From the NCBI GenBank assembly GCA_945910005.1, contig OX246746.1, positions 39,380,579 through 39,444,578 on the forward strand: a stretch of 64,000 nt of DNA, in the 5' to 3' direction. The DNA is from Isoperla grammatica (Eukaryota > Arthropoda > Insecta > Plecoptera > Perlodidae). Position 1 is the first letter of the stretch. Every line of letters starts with the position of its first letter. Below are positions 24,901 to 38,189 of this stretch, one piece after another. The position numbers and the translations under genes were made by a program. The notes beneath the pieces were generated by a model. The model ran no database searches. It saw nothing but the letters and a program-made list of their open reading frames with translations, and was not told where the DNA came from.

Positions 24901-27900
24901 GTTTCCTCGCTTGTGAAGGTGACTGTACTTGATAAACACTGCGCTAAGTCAGTGACATGAAAGCCACTACATGCAAAATATGAAGACAACGCATGTTTCC
25001 TCGCTTGTGACGGTGACTGTACTTGAAAAAACCCTGCGTTTAGTCAGTGACATCAGAGCAACTACATGCAACATATGAAGGCAACGCATGTTTTCTCGCG
25101 TGTGCCGGTGACTGTACTTGATAAACCTTGCGCTAAGTCAGTGACATGAGAGCAACTACATGCAACATATGAAGACAACGCAAGTTTCCTCTCTTGTGAT
25201 GGTGACTGTACGTGATTAACCCTGCGCTAAGTCAGTGACATGAGAGCAACTACATGCAACATATGAAGACAACGAATGTTTCCTCGCTTGTTACGGTGAC
25301 TGTACTTAATAAACCCTGCGCTTAGTCAGTGACATGAGAGCAACTTCAAGCAACATATGAAAACAACGCATGTTTCCTCGCTTGTGACGGTGACTGTACT
25401 TGATAAACCCTGCGCTAAGTCAGTGACATGAGAGCAACTACATACAACCTATGAAGACAACGCATGTTTCCTCGCTTGTGAAGGTGACTGTACGTGATAA
25501 ACCCTGCGCTAAGTCAGTTACATGAAAGCAACTACATGCAACATATGAAGACAGCGCATGTTTCCTCGCTTTTAAAGGTGACTGTACGTGATAAACCCTG
25601 CCCTAAGTCAGTGACATAAGAGCAACTACATGCAACATATTAGGACAACGCATGTTTCCTCGCTTGTGACGGTGACTGTACTTGATAAACCCTGCGCTAA
25701 GTCAGTGACATGAGAGCAACTACATGCAACATATAAGGACAACGCATGTTTTCACGCTTGTGACGGTGACTGTACGTGATAAACCATGCGCTAAGTCAGT
25801 GACATGAAAGCAACTACATGCAACATAAGAAGACAACGCATGTTTCCGAGCTTGTGAAGGTGACTGTACTTGATAAACCCTGCGCTAAGTCAGTGACATG
25901 AGAGCAACTACATGCAACATATGAAGACAACGCATGTTTCCTCGCTTGTGACGGTGACTGTACTTGATAAACCCTGCGCTAAGTCAGTGACATAAGAGCA
26001 ACTACATGCAACATATGAAGACAACGCATGTTTCCTCGCTTGTGAAGGTGACTGTACTTGATAAACCCTGCGCTAAGTCAGTGACATGAGAGCAACTACA
26101 TGCAACATATATGGACAACGCATGTTTCCTCACTTGTGACGGTGACTGTACTTGATAAACCCTGCGCTAAGTCAGTGACATGAGAGCTTCTACATGCAAC
26201 ATATGAAGACAACGCATGTTTCCTCGCTTGTGACGGTGACTGTACGTGATAAACCCTGCGCTAAGTCAGTGACATGATAGCAACTACATGCAACATATAA
26301 AGACAACGCATGTTTCCGAGCTTGTGAAGGTGACTGTACTTGATAAACCCTGCGCTAAGTCAGTGACATGAGAGCAACTACATGCAACATATGAAGACAA
26401 CGCATGTTTCCTCGCTTGTGACGGTGACTGTACTTGATAAACCCTGCGCTAAGTCAGTGACATGAGAGCAACTACATGCAACATATAAAGACAACGCATG
26501 TTTCCTCGCTTGTGAAGGTGACTGTACTTGATAAACCCTGCGTTTAGTCAGTGACATCAGAGCAACTACATGCAACATATGAAGACAACGCATGTTTTCT
26601 CGCTTGTGACGGTGACTGTACTTGATAAACCCTGCGCTAAGTCAGTGACATGAGAGCAACTTCATGCAACATATGGAGACAACGCATGTTTCCTCGCTTG
26701 TGAAGGTGACTGTACTTGATAAACCCTGCGTTTAGTCAGTGACATGAGAGCAACTACATGCAACATATGAAGACAGCGCATGTTTCCTCGCTTTTAAAGG
26801 TGACTGTACTTGATAAACCCTGCGCTAAGTCAGTGACATCAGAGCAACTACATGCAACATATGAAGACAACGCATGTTTCCTCTCTTGTGACGGTGACTG
26901 TACTTGATAAACCCTGCGCTAAGTCAGTGACATGAGAGCAACTTCATGCAACATATGAAAACAACGCATGTTTCCTCGCTTGTGAAGGTGACTGTACTTG
27001 ATAAACCCTGCGCTAAGTCAGTGACATGGAAGCAACTTTATGCAACATATGAAGACAACGCATGTTTCCTCGCTTGTGAAGGTGACTGTACTTGATAAAC
27101 CCTGCGCTAAGTCAGTGACATGAGAGCAACTACATGCAACATATGAAGACAACGCATGTTTTCTCGCTTGTGACGGTGACTGTACTTGATAAACCCTGCG
27201 CTAAGTCAGTGACATGAGAGCAACTTCATGCAACATATGAAGACAACGCATGTTTCCTTGCTTGTGAAGGTGACTGTACTTGATAAACCCTGCGCTAAGT
27301 CAGTGACATGAGAGCAACTTCATGCAACATATAAAGACAACGCATGTTTCCTCGCTTGTGACGGTGACTGTACTTGATAAACCCTGCGCTAAGTCAGTGA
27401 CATGAGAGCAACTTCATGCAACATATGAAGACAACGCATGTTTCCTCGCTTGTTACGGTGACTGTACTTGATAAACCCTGCGCTAAGTCAGTGACATGAG
27501 AGCAACTACATGCAACATATGAAGACAACGCATGTTTCCTCTCTTGTGACGGTGACTGTACTTGATAAACCCTGCGCTAAGTCAGTGACATGAGAGCAAC
27601 TACATGTAACATATGAAGACAACGCAAGTTTCCTCTCTTGTGATGGTGACTGTACGTGATAAACCCTGCGCTAGGTCAGTGACATGAGAGCAACTACATG
27701 CAACATATAAAGACAACGAATGTTTCCTCGCTTGTTACGGTGACTGTACTTGATAAACCCTGCGCTTAGTCAGTGACATGAGAGCAACTTCATGCAACAT
27801 ATGAAGACAACGCATGTTTCCTCGCTTGTGACGGTGACTGTACTTGATAAACCCTGCGCTAAGTCAGTGACATGAGAGCAACTACATACAACAAATGAAG

Positions 27901-28084
27901 ACAACGCATGTTTCCTCGCTTGTGAAGGTGACTGTACGTGATAAACCCTGCGCTAAGTCAGTGACATGAAAGCAACTACATGCAACATATGAAGACAGCG
28001 CATGTTTCCTCGCTTTTAAAGGTGACTGTACGTGATAGACCCTGCGCTAAGTCAGTGACATGAGAGCAACTACATGCAACATAT
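24901..28084 (+). repeat. Transitional mosaic between type A and type B arrays
   Basis: These are satellite monomers only, in an order that mixes A and B landmarks. About 24,900-24,990 matches ~50,780-50,870. The stretch 25,025-25,140 (GAAGGCAACG, then GTGCCGG and ACCTTGCGC) matches the end of the B units (~32,560-32,660). About 25,880-26,590, with the rare string GAGCTTCTACATG (26,186), matches ~50,930-51,600. The stretch 26,640-26,830 matches A1 near 2,790-2,940. The end (27,620-28,084) matches A1 near 6,580-7,010 and then joins the landmark monomer at 28,085. From 22,914 to 28,085 is 5,171 bp = 55x94+1, where +1 is the extra A near 25,026. Sub-boundaries are approximate. Confidence 0.8.
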
Positions 28085-30248
28085 ATGGACAACGCATGTT
28101 TCCTCGCTTGTGACGGTGACTGTACTTAATGAACCCTGCGCTAAGTCAGTGACATGAGAGCAACTACATGCAACATATGAAGACAACGCATGGTTCCTCG
28201 CTTGTGACGGTGACTGTACGTGATAAACCCTGCGCTAAGTCAGTGACATGAGAGCAACTACATGCAACATATTAGGACAACGCATGTTTCCTCGCTTGTG
28301 ACGGTTACTGTACTTGATAAACCCTGCGCTAAGTCAGTGACATGAGAGCAACTACATGCAACATATGAAGACAACGCTTGTTTCCTCGCTTGTGAAGGTG
28401 ACTGTACTTGATAAACCCTGCGCTAAGTCAGTGACATGAAAGCCACTACATGCAAAATATGAAGACAACGCATGTTTCCTCGCTTGTGACGGTGACTGTA
28501 CTTGATAAACCCTGCGCTAAGTCAGTGACATGAGAGCAACTACATGCAACATATGAAGACAACGAATGTTTCCTCGCTTGTTACGGTGACTGTACTTAAT
28601 AAACCCTGCGCTTAGTCAGTGACATGAGAGCAACTTCAAGCAACATATGAAGACAACGCATGTTTTTCTCGCTTGTGACGGTGACTGTACTTGATAAACC
28701 CTGCGCTAAGTCAGTGACATGAGAGCAACTACATGCAACATACGAAGACAACGCATGTTTCCTCGCTTGTGAAGGTGACTGTACTTGATAAACCCTGCGC
28801 TAAGTCAGTGACATGAAAGCCACTACATGCAAAATATGAAGACAACGCATGTTTCCTCGCTTGTGACGGTGACTGTACTTGATAAACCCTGCGCTAAGTC
28901 AGTGACATGAGAGCAACTACATGCAACATATGAAGGCAACGCAAGTTTCCTCTCTTGTGATGGTGACTGTACGTGATAAACCCTGCGCTAAGTCAGTGAC
29001 ATGAGAGCAACTACATGCAACATATGAAGACAACGAATGTTTCCTCGCTTGTTACGGTGACTGTACTTAATAAACCCTGCGCTTAGTCAGTGACATGAGA
29101 GCAACTTCAAGCAACATATGAAGACAACGCATGTTTCCTCGCTTGTGACGGTGACTGTACTTGATAAACCCTGCGCTAAGTCAGTGACATGAGAGCAACT
29201 ACATACAACCTATGAAGACAACGCATGTTTCCTCGCTTGTGAAGGTGACTGTACGTGATAAACCCTGCGCTAAGTCAGTTACATGAAAGCAACTACATGC
29301 AACATATGAAGACAGCGCATGTTTCCTCGCTTTTAAAGGTGACTGTACGTGATAAACCCTGCGCTAAGTCAGTGACATAAGAGCAACTACATGCAACATA
29401 TTAGGACAACGCATGTTTCCTCGCTTGTGACGGTGACTGTACTTGATAAACCCTGCGCTAAGTCAGTGACATGAGAGCAACTACATGCAACATATTAGGA
29501 CAACGCATGTTTTCTCGCTTGTGACGGTGACTGTACGTGATAAACCATGCGCTAAGTCAGTGACATGAAAGCAACTACATGCAACATAAGAAGACAACGC
29601 ATGTTTCCAAGCTTGTGAAGGTGACTGTACTTGATAAACCCTGCGCTAAGTCAGTGACATGAAAGCAACTACATGCAACATATGAAGACAGCGCATGTTT
29701 CCTCGCTTGTGGAGGTGACTGTACTTGATAAACCCTGCGCTAAGTCAGTGACAAGAGAGCAACTACATGCAACATATGAAGACAACGCATGTTTCCTCGC
29801 TTGTGACAGTGACTGTACTTCATAAACCCTTCGCTAAGTCAGTGACCTGAGGGCAACTTAATGCAGCATATGAAGACAACGCATGTTTCCTCGCTTGTGA
29901 AGGTGACTGTACGTGATAAAACCCCGCGCAGAGTCAGTGACATGAGAGCAACTACATTCAACATATGAAGACAACGCATGTTTCCTCGCTTGTGAAGGTG
30001 ACTGTACTTGATAAACCCTGCGCTAAGTCAGTGACATGAGAGCAACTACATACAACCTATGAAGACAACGCATGTTTCCTCGCTTGTGAAGGTGACTGTA
30101 CGTGATAAACCCTGCGCTAAGTCAGTGACATGAAAGCAACTACATGCAACATATGAAGACAGCGCATGTTTCCTCGCTTTTAAAGGTGACTGTACGTGAT
30201 AGACCCTGCGCTAAGTCAGTGACATGAGAGCAACTACATGCAACATAT
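28085..30248 (+). repeat. 23-monomer subunit b1 inside B1 (2,164 bp)
   Basis: The ordered variants of this block recur at 30,249-32,412 with an offset of 2,164 bp = 23x94+2. The two extra bases are the additional T in TGTTTTTCTCGC (~28,661, repeated at ~30,825) and the additional A in AAAACCCCGCGC (~29,919, repeated at ~32,082). The subunit pair also occurs at 33,351/35,515 and 41,492/43,656. Differences between the halves include CATGGTTCC in the first but CATGTTTCC in the second, and TTTCCAAGC in the first but TTTCCGAGC in the second. Confidence 0.9.
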
Positions 30249-33200
30249 ATGGATAACGCATGTTTCCTCGCTTGTGACGGTGACTGTACTTAATAAACCC
30301 TGCGCTAAGTCAGTGACATGAGAGCAACTTCATGCAACATATGAAGACAACGCATGTTTCCTCGCTTGTGACGGTGACTGTACGTGATAAACCCTGCGCT
30401 AAGTCAGTGACATGAGAGCAACTACATGCAACATATTAGGACAACGCATGTTTCCTCGCTTGTGACGGTTACTGTACTTGATAAACCCTGCGCTAAGTCA
30501 GTGACATGAGAGCAACTACATGCAACATATGAAGACAACGCTTGTTTCCTCGCTTGTGAAGGTGACTGTACTTGATAAACCCTGCGCTAAGTCAGTGACA
30601 TGAAAGCCACTACATGCAAAATATGAAGACAACGCATGTTTCCTCGCTTGTGACGGTGACTGTACTTGATAAACCCTGCGCTAAGTCAGTGACATGAGAG
30701 CAACTACATGCAACATATGAAGACAACGAATGTTTCCTCGCTTGTTACGGTGACTGTACTTAATAAACCCTGCGCTTAGTCAGTGACATGAGAGCAACTT
30801 CAAGCAACATATGAAGACAACGCATGTTTTTCTCGCTTGTGACGGTGACTGTACTTGATAAACCCCGCGCTAAGTCAGTGACATGAGAGCAACTACATGC
30901 AACATATGAAGACAACGCATGTTTCCTCGCTTGTGAAGGTGACTGTACTTGATAAACCCTGCGCTAAGTCAGTGACATGAAAGCCACTACATGCAAAATA
31001 TGAAGACAACGCATGTTTCCTCGCTTGTGACGGTGACTGTACTTGATAAACCCTGCGCTAAGTCAGTGACATGAGAGCAACTACATGCAACATATGAAGG
31101 CAACGCAAGTTTCCTCTCTTGTGATGGTGACTGTACGTGATAAACCCTGCGCTAAGTCAGTGACATGAGAGCAACTACATGCAACATATGAAGACAACGA
31201 ATGTTTTCTCGCTTGTTACGGTGACTGTACTTAATAAACCCTGCGCTTAGTCAGTGACATGAGAGCAACTTCAAGCAACATATGAAGACAACGCATGTTT
31301 CCTCGCTTGTGACAGTGACTGTACTTGATAAACCCTGCGCTAAGTCAGTGACATGAGAGCAACTACATACAACCTATGAAGACAAAGCATGTTTCCTCGC
31401 TTGTGAAGGTGACTGTACGTGATAAACCCTGCGCTAAGTCAGTTACATGAAAGCAACTACATGCAACATATGAAGACAGCGCATGTTTCCTCGCTTTTAA
31501 AGGTGACTGTACGTGATAAACCCTGCGCTAAGTCAGTGACATAAGAGCAACTACATGCAACATATTAGGACAACGCATGTTTCCTCGCTTGTGACGGTGA
31601 CTGTACTTGAAAAACCCTGCGCTAAGTCAGTGACATGAGAGCAACTACATGCAACATATTAGGACAACGCATGTTTTCTCGCTTGTGACGGTGACTGTAC
31701 GTGATAAACCATGCGCTAAGTCAGTGACATGAAAGCAACTACATGCAACATAAGAAGACAACGCATGTTTCCGAGCTTGTGAAGGTGACTGTACTTGATA
31801 AACCCTGCGCTAAGTCAGTGACATGAAAGCAACTACATGCAACATATGAAGACAGCGCATGTTTCCTCGCTTGTGAAGGTGACTGTACTTGATAAACCCT
31901 GCGCTAAGTCAGTGACAAGAGAGCAACTACATGCAACATATGAAGACAACGCATGTTTCCTCGCTTGTGACAGTGACTGTACTTCATAAACCCTGCGCTA
32001 AGTCAGTGACCTGAGAGCAACTTAATGCAGCATATGAAGACAACGCATGTTTCCTCGCTTGTGAAGGTGACTGTACGTGATAAAACCCCGCGCAGAGTCA
32101 GTGACATGAGAGCAACTACATTCAACATATGAAGACAACGCATGTTTCCTCGCTTGTGAAGGTGACTGTACTTGATAAACCCTGCGCTAAGTCAGTGACA
32201 TGAGAGCAACTACATGCAACATATGAAGACAACGCATGTTTCCTCGCTTGTGACGGTGACTGTACGTGATAAACCCTGCGTTTAGTCAGTGACATGAGAG
32301 CAACTACATGCAACATATTAGGACAACGCATGTCTCGCTTGTGACGGTGACTGTACTTGATAAACCCTGCGCTAAGTCAGTGACATGAGAGCAACTACAT
32401 GCAACATATGAAGACAACGCATGTTTCCTCGCTTGTGAAGGTGACTGTACTTGATAAACCCTGCGCTAAGTCAGTGACATGAAAGCCACTACATGCAAAA
32501 TATGAAGACAACGCATGTTTCCTCGCTTGTGACGGTGACTGTACTTGATAAACCCTGCGTTTAGTCAGTGACATCAGAGCAACTACATGCAACATATGAA
32601 GGCAACGCATGTTTTCTCGCTTGTGCCGGTGACTGTACTTGATAAACCTTGCGCTAAGTCAGTGACATGAGAGCAACTACATGCAACATATGAAGACAAC
32701 GCAAGTTTCCTCTCTTGTGAATGGTGACTGTACGTGATAAACCCTGCGCTAAGTCAGTGACATGAGAGCAACTACATGCAACATATTAGGACAACGCATG
32801 TTTTCTCGCTTGTGACGGTGACTGTACGTGATAAACGCTGCGCTAAGTCAGTGACATGAAAGCAACTACATGCAACATAAGAAGACAACGCATGTTTCCG
32901 AGCTTGTGAAGGTGACTGTACGTGATAAACCCTGCGCTAAGTCAGTGACATGAGAGCAACTACATGCAACATATAAAGACAACGAATGTTTCCTCGCTTG
33001 TTACGGTGACTGTACTTGATAAACCCTGCGCTTAGTCAGTGACATGAGAGCAACTTCATGCAACATATGAAGACAACGCATGTTTCCTCGCTTGTGACGG
33101 TGACTGTACTTGATAAACCCTGCGCTAAGTCAGTGACATGAGAGCAACTACATACAACCTATGAAGACAACGCATGTTTCCTCGCTTGTGAAGGTGACTG

Positions 33201-33350
33201 TACGTGATAAACCCTGCGCTAAGTCAGTGACATGAAAGCAACTACATGCAACATATGAAGACAGCGCATGTTTCCTCGCTTTTAAAGGTGACTGTACGTG
33301 ATAGACCCTGCGCTAAGTCAGTGACATGAGAGCAACTACATGCAACATAT
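30249..33350 (+). repeat. Second half of B1: related 23-monomer subunit plus tail (33 monomers)
   Basis: The block starts with the landmark monomer (here GGATAACG) and follows the first half to about 32,110. It then continues with a tail the first half lacks: TGCGTTTAGTC, a monomer shortened by 3 bp (GCATGTCTCGC, ~32,328), GAAAGCCAC, GTGCCGG (~32,624), ACCTTGCGC, and GTGAATGG with an extra A (~32,720). Length is exactly 33x94 because gains (T, A, A) and the 3-bp loss cancel. Confidence 0.88.
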
Positions 33351-36300
33351 ATGGACAACGCATGTTTCCTCGCTTGTGACGGTGACTGTACTTAATAAAC
33401 CCTGCGCTAAGTCAGTGACATGAGAGCAACTACATGCAACATATGAAGACAACGCATGGTTCCTCGCTTGTGACGGTGACTGTACGTGATAAACCCTGCG
33501 CTAAGTCAGTGACATGAGAGCAACTACATGCAACATATTAGGACAACGCATGTTTCCTCGCTTGTGACGGTTACTGTACTTGATAAACCCTGCGCTAAGT
33601 CAGTGACATGAGAGCAACTACATGCAACATATGAAGACAACGCTTGTTTCCTCGCTTGTGAAGGTGACTGTACTTGATAAACCCTGCGCTAAGTCAGTGA
33701 CATGAAAGCCACTACATGCAAAATATGAAGACAACGCATGTTTCCTCGCTTGTGACGGTGACTGTACTTGATAAACCCTGCGCTAAGTCAGTGACATGAG
33801 AGCAACTACATGCAACATATGAAGACAACGAATGTTTCCTCGCTTGTTACGGTGACTGTACTTAATAAACCCTGCGCTTAGTCAGTGACATGAGAGCAAC
33901 TTCAAGCAACATATGAAGACAACGCATGTTTTTCTCGCTTGTGACGGTGACTGTACTTGATAAACCCTGCGCTAAGTCAGTGACATGAGAGCAACTACAT
34001 GCAACATATGAAGACAACGCATGTTTCCTCGCTTGTGAAGGTGACTGTACTTGATAAACCCTGCGCTAAGTCAGTGACATGAAAGCCACTACATGCAAAA
34101 TATGAAGACAACGCATGTTTCCTCGCTTGTGACGGTGACTGTACTTGATAAACCCTGCGCTAAGTCAGTGACATGAGAGCAACTACATGCAACATATGAA
34201 GGCAACGCAAGTTTCCTCTCTTGTGATGGTGACTGTACGTGATAAACCCTGCGCTAAGTCAGTGACATGAGAGCAACTACATGCAACATATGAAGACAAC
34301 GAATGTTTCCTCGCTTGTTACGGTGACTGTACTTAATAAACCCTGCGCTTAGTCAGTGACATGAGAGCAACTTCAAGCAACATATGAAGACAACGCATGT
34401 TTCCTCGCTTGTGACGGTGACTGTACTTGATAAACCCTGCGCTAAGTCAGTGACATGAGAGCAACTACATACAACCTATGAAGACAACGCATGTTTCCTC
34501 GCTTGTGAAGGTGACTGTACGTGATAAACCCTGCGCTAAGTCAGTTACATGAAAGCAACTACATGCAACATATGAAGACAGCGCATGTTTCCTCGCTTTT
34601 AAAGGTGACTGTACGTGATAAACCCTGCGCTAAGTCAGTGACATAAGAGCAACTACATGCAACATATTAGGACAACGCATGTTTCCTCGCTTGTGACGGT
34701 GACTGTACTTGATTAACCCTGCGCTAAGTCAGTGACATGAGAGCAACTACATGCAACATATTAGGACAACGCATGTTTTCTCGCTTGTGACGGTGACTGT
34801 ACGTGATAAACCATGCGCTAAGTCAGTGACATGAAAGCAACTACATGCAACATAAGAAGACAACGCATGTTTCCAAGCTTGTGAAGGTGACTGTACTTGA
34901 TAAACCCTGCGCTAAGTCAGTGACATGAAAGCAACTACATGCAACATATGAAGACAGCGCATGTTTCCTCGCTTGTGAAGGTGACTGTACTTGATAAACC
35001 CTGCGCTAAGTCAGTGACAAGAGAGCAACTACATGCAACATATGAAGACAACGCATGTTTCCTCGCTTGTGACAGTGACTGTACTTCATAAACCCTTCGC
35101 TAAGTCAGTGACCTGAGAGCAACTTAATGCAGCATATGAAGACAACGCATGTTTCCTCGCTTGTGAAGGTGACTGTACGTGATAAAACCCCGCGCAGAGT
35201 CAGTGACATGAGAGCAACTACATTCAACATATGAAGACAACGCATGTTTCCTCGCTTGTGAAGGTGACTGTACTTGATAAACCCTGCGCTAAGTCAGTGA
35301 CATGAGAGCAACTACATACAACCTATGAAGACAACGCATGTTTCCTCGCTTGTGAAGGTGACTGTACGTGATAAACCCTGCGCTAAGTCAGTGACATGAA
35401 AGCAACTACATGCAACATATGAAGACAGCGCATGTTTCCTCGCTTTTAAAGGTGACTGTACGTGATAGACCCTGCGCTAAGTCAGTGACATGAGAGCAAC
35501 TACATGCAACATATATGGACAACGCATGTTTCCTCGCTTGTGACGGTGACTGTACTTAATAAACCCTGCGCTAAGTCAGTGACATGAGAGCAACTTCATG
35601 CAACATATGAAGACAACGCATGTTTCCTCGCTTGTGACGGTGACTGTACGTGATAAACCCTGCGCTAAGTCAGTGACATGAGAGCAACTACATGCAACAT
35701 ATTAGGACAACGCATGTTTCCTCGCTTGTGACGGTTACTGTACTTGATAAACCCTGCGCTAAGTCAGTGACATGAGAGCAACTACATGCAACATATGAAG
35801 ACAACGCTTGTTTCCTCGCTTGTGAAGGTGACTGTTCTTGATAAACCCTGCGCTAAGTCAGTGACATGAAAGCCACTACATGCAAAATATGAAGACAACG
35901 CATGTTTCCTCGCTTGTGACGGTGACTGTACTTGATAAACCCTGCGCTAAGTCAGTGACATGAGAGCAACTACATGCAACATATGAAGACAACGAATGTT
36001 TCCTCGCTTGTTACGGTGACTGTACTTAATAAACCCTGCGCTTAGTCAGTGACATGAGAGCAACCACATGCAACATATGAAGACAACGCATGTTTTTCTC
36101 GCTTGTGACGGTGACTGTACTTGATAAACCCCGCGCTAAGTCAGTGACATGAGAGCAACTACATGCAACATATGAAGACAACGCATGTTTCCTCGCTTGT
36201 GAAGGTGACTGTACTTGATAAACCCTGCGCTAAGTCAGTGACATGAAAGCCACTACATGCAAAATATGAAGACAACGCATGTTTCCTCGCTTGTGACGGT

Positions 36301-38189
36301 GACTGTACTTGATAAACCCTGCGCTAAGTCAGTGACATGAGAGCAACTACATGCAACATATGAAGGCAACGCAAGTTTCCTCTCTTGTGATGGTGACTGT
36401 ACGTGATAAACCCTGCGCTAAGTCAGTGACATGAGAGCAACTACATGCAACATATGAAGACAACGAATGTTTTCTCGCTTGTTACGGTGACTGTACTTAA
36501 TAAACCCTGCGCTTAGTCAGTGACATGAGAGCAACTTCAAGCAACATATGAAGACAACGCATGTTTCCTCGCTTGTGACAGTGACTGTACTTGATAAACC
36601 CTGCGCTAAGTCAGTGACATGAGAGCAACTACATACAACCTATGAAGACAACGCATGTTTCCTCGCTTGTGAAGGTGACTGTACGTGATAAACCCTGCGC
36701 TAAGTCAGTTACATGAAAGCAACTACATGCAACATATGAAGACAGCGCATGTTTCCTCGCTTTTAAAGGTGACTGTACGTGATAAACCCTGCGCTAAGTC
36801 AGTGACATAAGAGCAACTACATGCAACATATTAGGACAACGCATGTTTCCTCGCTTGTGACGGTGACTGTACTTGAAAAACCCTGCGCTAAGTCAGTGAC
36901 ATGAGAGCAACTACATGCAACATATTAGGACAACGCATGTTTTCTCGCTTGTGACGGTGACTGTACGTGATAAACCATGCGCTAAGTCAGTGACATGAAA
37001 GCAACTACATGCAACATAAGAAGACAACGCATGTTTCCGAGCTTGTGAAGGTGACTGTACTTGATAAACCCTGCGCTAAGTCAGTGACATGAAAGCAACT
37101 ACATGCAACATATGAAGACAGCGCATGTTTCCTCGCTTGTGAAGGTGACTGTACTTGATAAACCCTGCGCTAAGTCAGTGACAAGAGAGCAACTACATGC
37201 AACATATGAAGACAACGCATGTTTCCTCGCTTGTGACAGTGACTGTACTTCATAAACCCTGCGCTAAGTCAGTGACCTGAGAGCAACTTAATGCAGCATA
37301 TGAAGACAACGCATGTTTCCTCGCTTGTGAAGGTGACTGTACGTGATAAAACCCCGCGCAGAGTCAGTGACATGAGAGCAACTACATTCAACATATGAAG
37401 ACAACGCATGTTTCCTCGCTTGTGAAGGTGACTGTACTTGATAAACCCTGCGCTAAGTCAGTGACATGAGAGCAACTACATGCAACATATGAAGACAACG
37501 CATGTTTCCTCGCTTGTGACGGTGACTGTACGTGATAAACCCTGCGTTTAGTCAGTGACATGAGAGCAACTACATGCAACATATTAGGACAACGCATGTC
37601 TCGCTTGTGACGGTGACTGTACTTGATAAACCCTGCGCTAAGTCAGTGACATGAGAGCAACTACATGCAACATATGAAGACAACGCATGTTTCCTCGCTT
37701 GTGAAGGTGACTGTACTTGATAAACCCTGCGCTAAGTCAGTGACATGAAAGCCACTACATGCAAAATATGAAGACAACGCATGTTTCCTCGCTTGTGACG
37801 GTGACTGTACTTGATAAACCCTGCGTTTAGTCAGTGACATCAGAGCAACTACATGCAACATATGAAGGCAACGCATGTTTTCTCGCTTGTGCCGGTGACT
37901 GTACTTGATAAACCTTGCGCTAAGTCAGTGACATGAGAGCAACTACATGCAACATATGAAGACAACGCAAGTTTCCTCTCTTGTGAATGGTGACTGTACG
38001 TGATTAACCCTGCGCTAAGTCAGTGACATGAGAGCAACTACATGCAACATATTAGGACAACGCATGTTTTCTCGCTTGTGACGGTGACTGTACGTGATAA
38101 ACCCTGCGCTAAGTCAGTGACATGAAAGCAACTACATGCAACATAAGAAGACAACGCATGTTTCCGAGCTTGTGAAGGTGACTGTACTT

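Larger units (their letters stand above)
28085..33350 (+). repeat. Type B higher-order repeat, copy B1 (56 monomers, 5,266 bp)
   Basis: The unit is bounded by the ATGGACAACG landmark monomer at 28,085 and 33,351. Diagnostic variants are CATGGTTCC (~28,189), CAACTTCAAGC with CTTAATAAACC, TGTTTTTCTCGC with an extra T (~28,661), GAAGGCAACGCAAG (~28,934), GACAAGAGAGC (~29,750), CTTCATAAACC (~29,819) and AAAACCCCGCGCAGAG (~29,919). The unit consists of two related halves (28,085-30,248 and 30,249-33,350). The right part, 32,925-33,350, differs from B2 and resembles 27,700-28,084. Length is 56x94+2. Confidence 0.92.
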
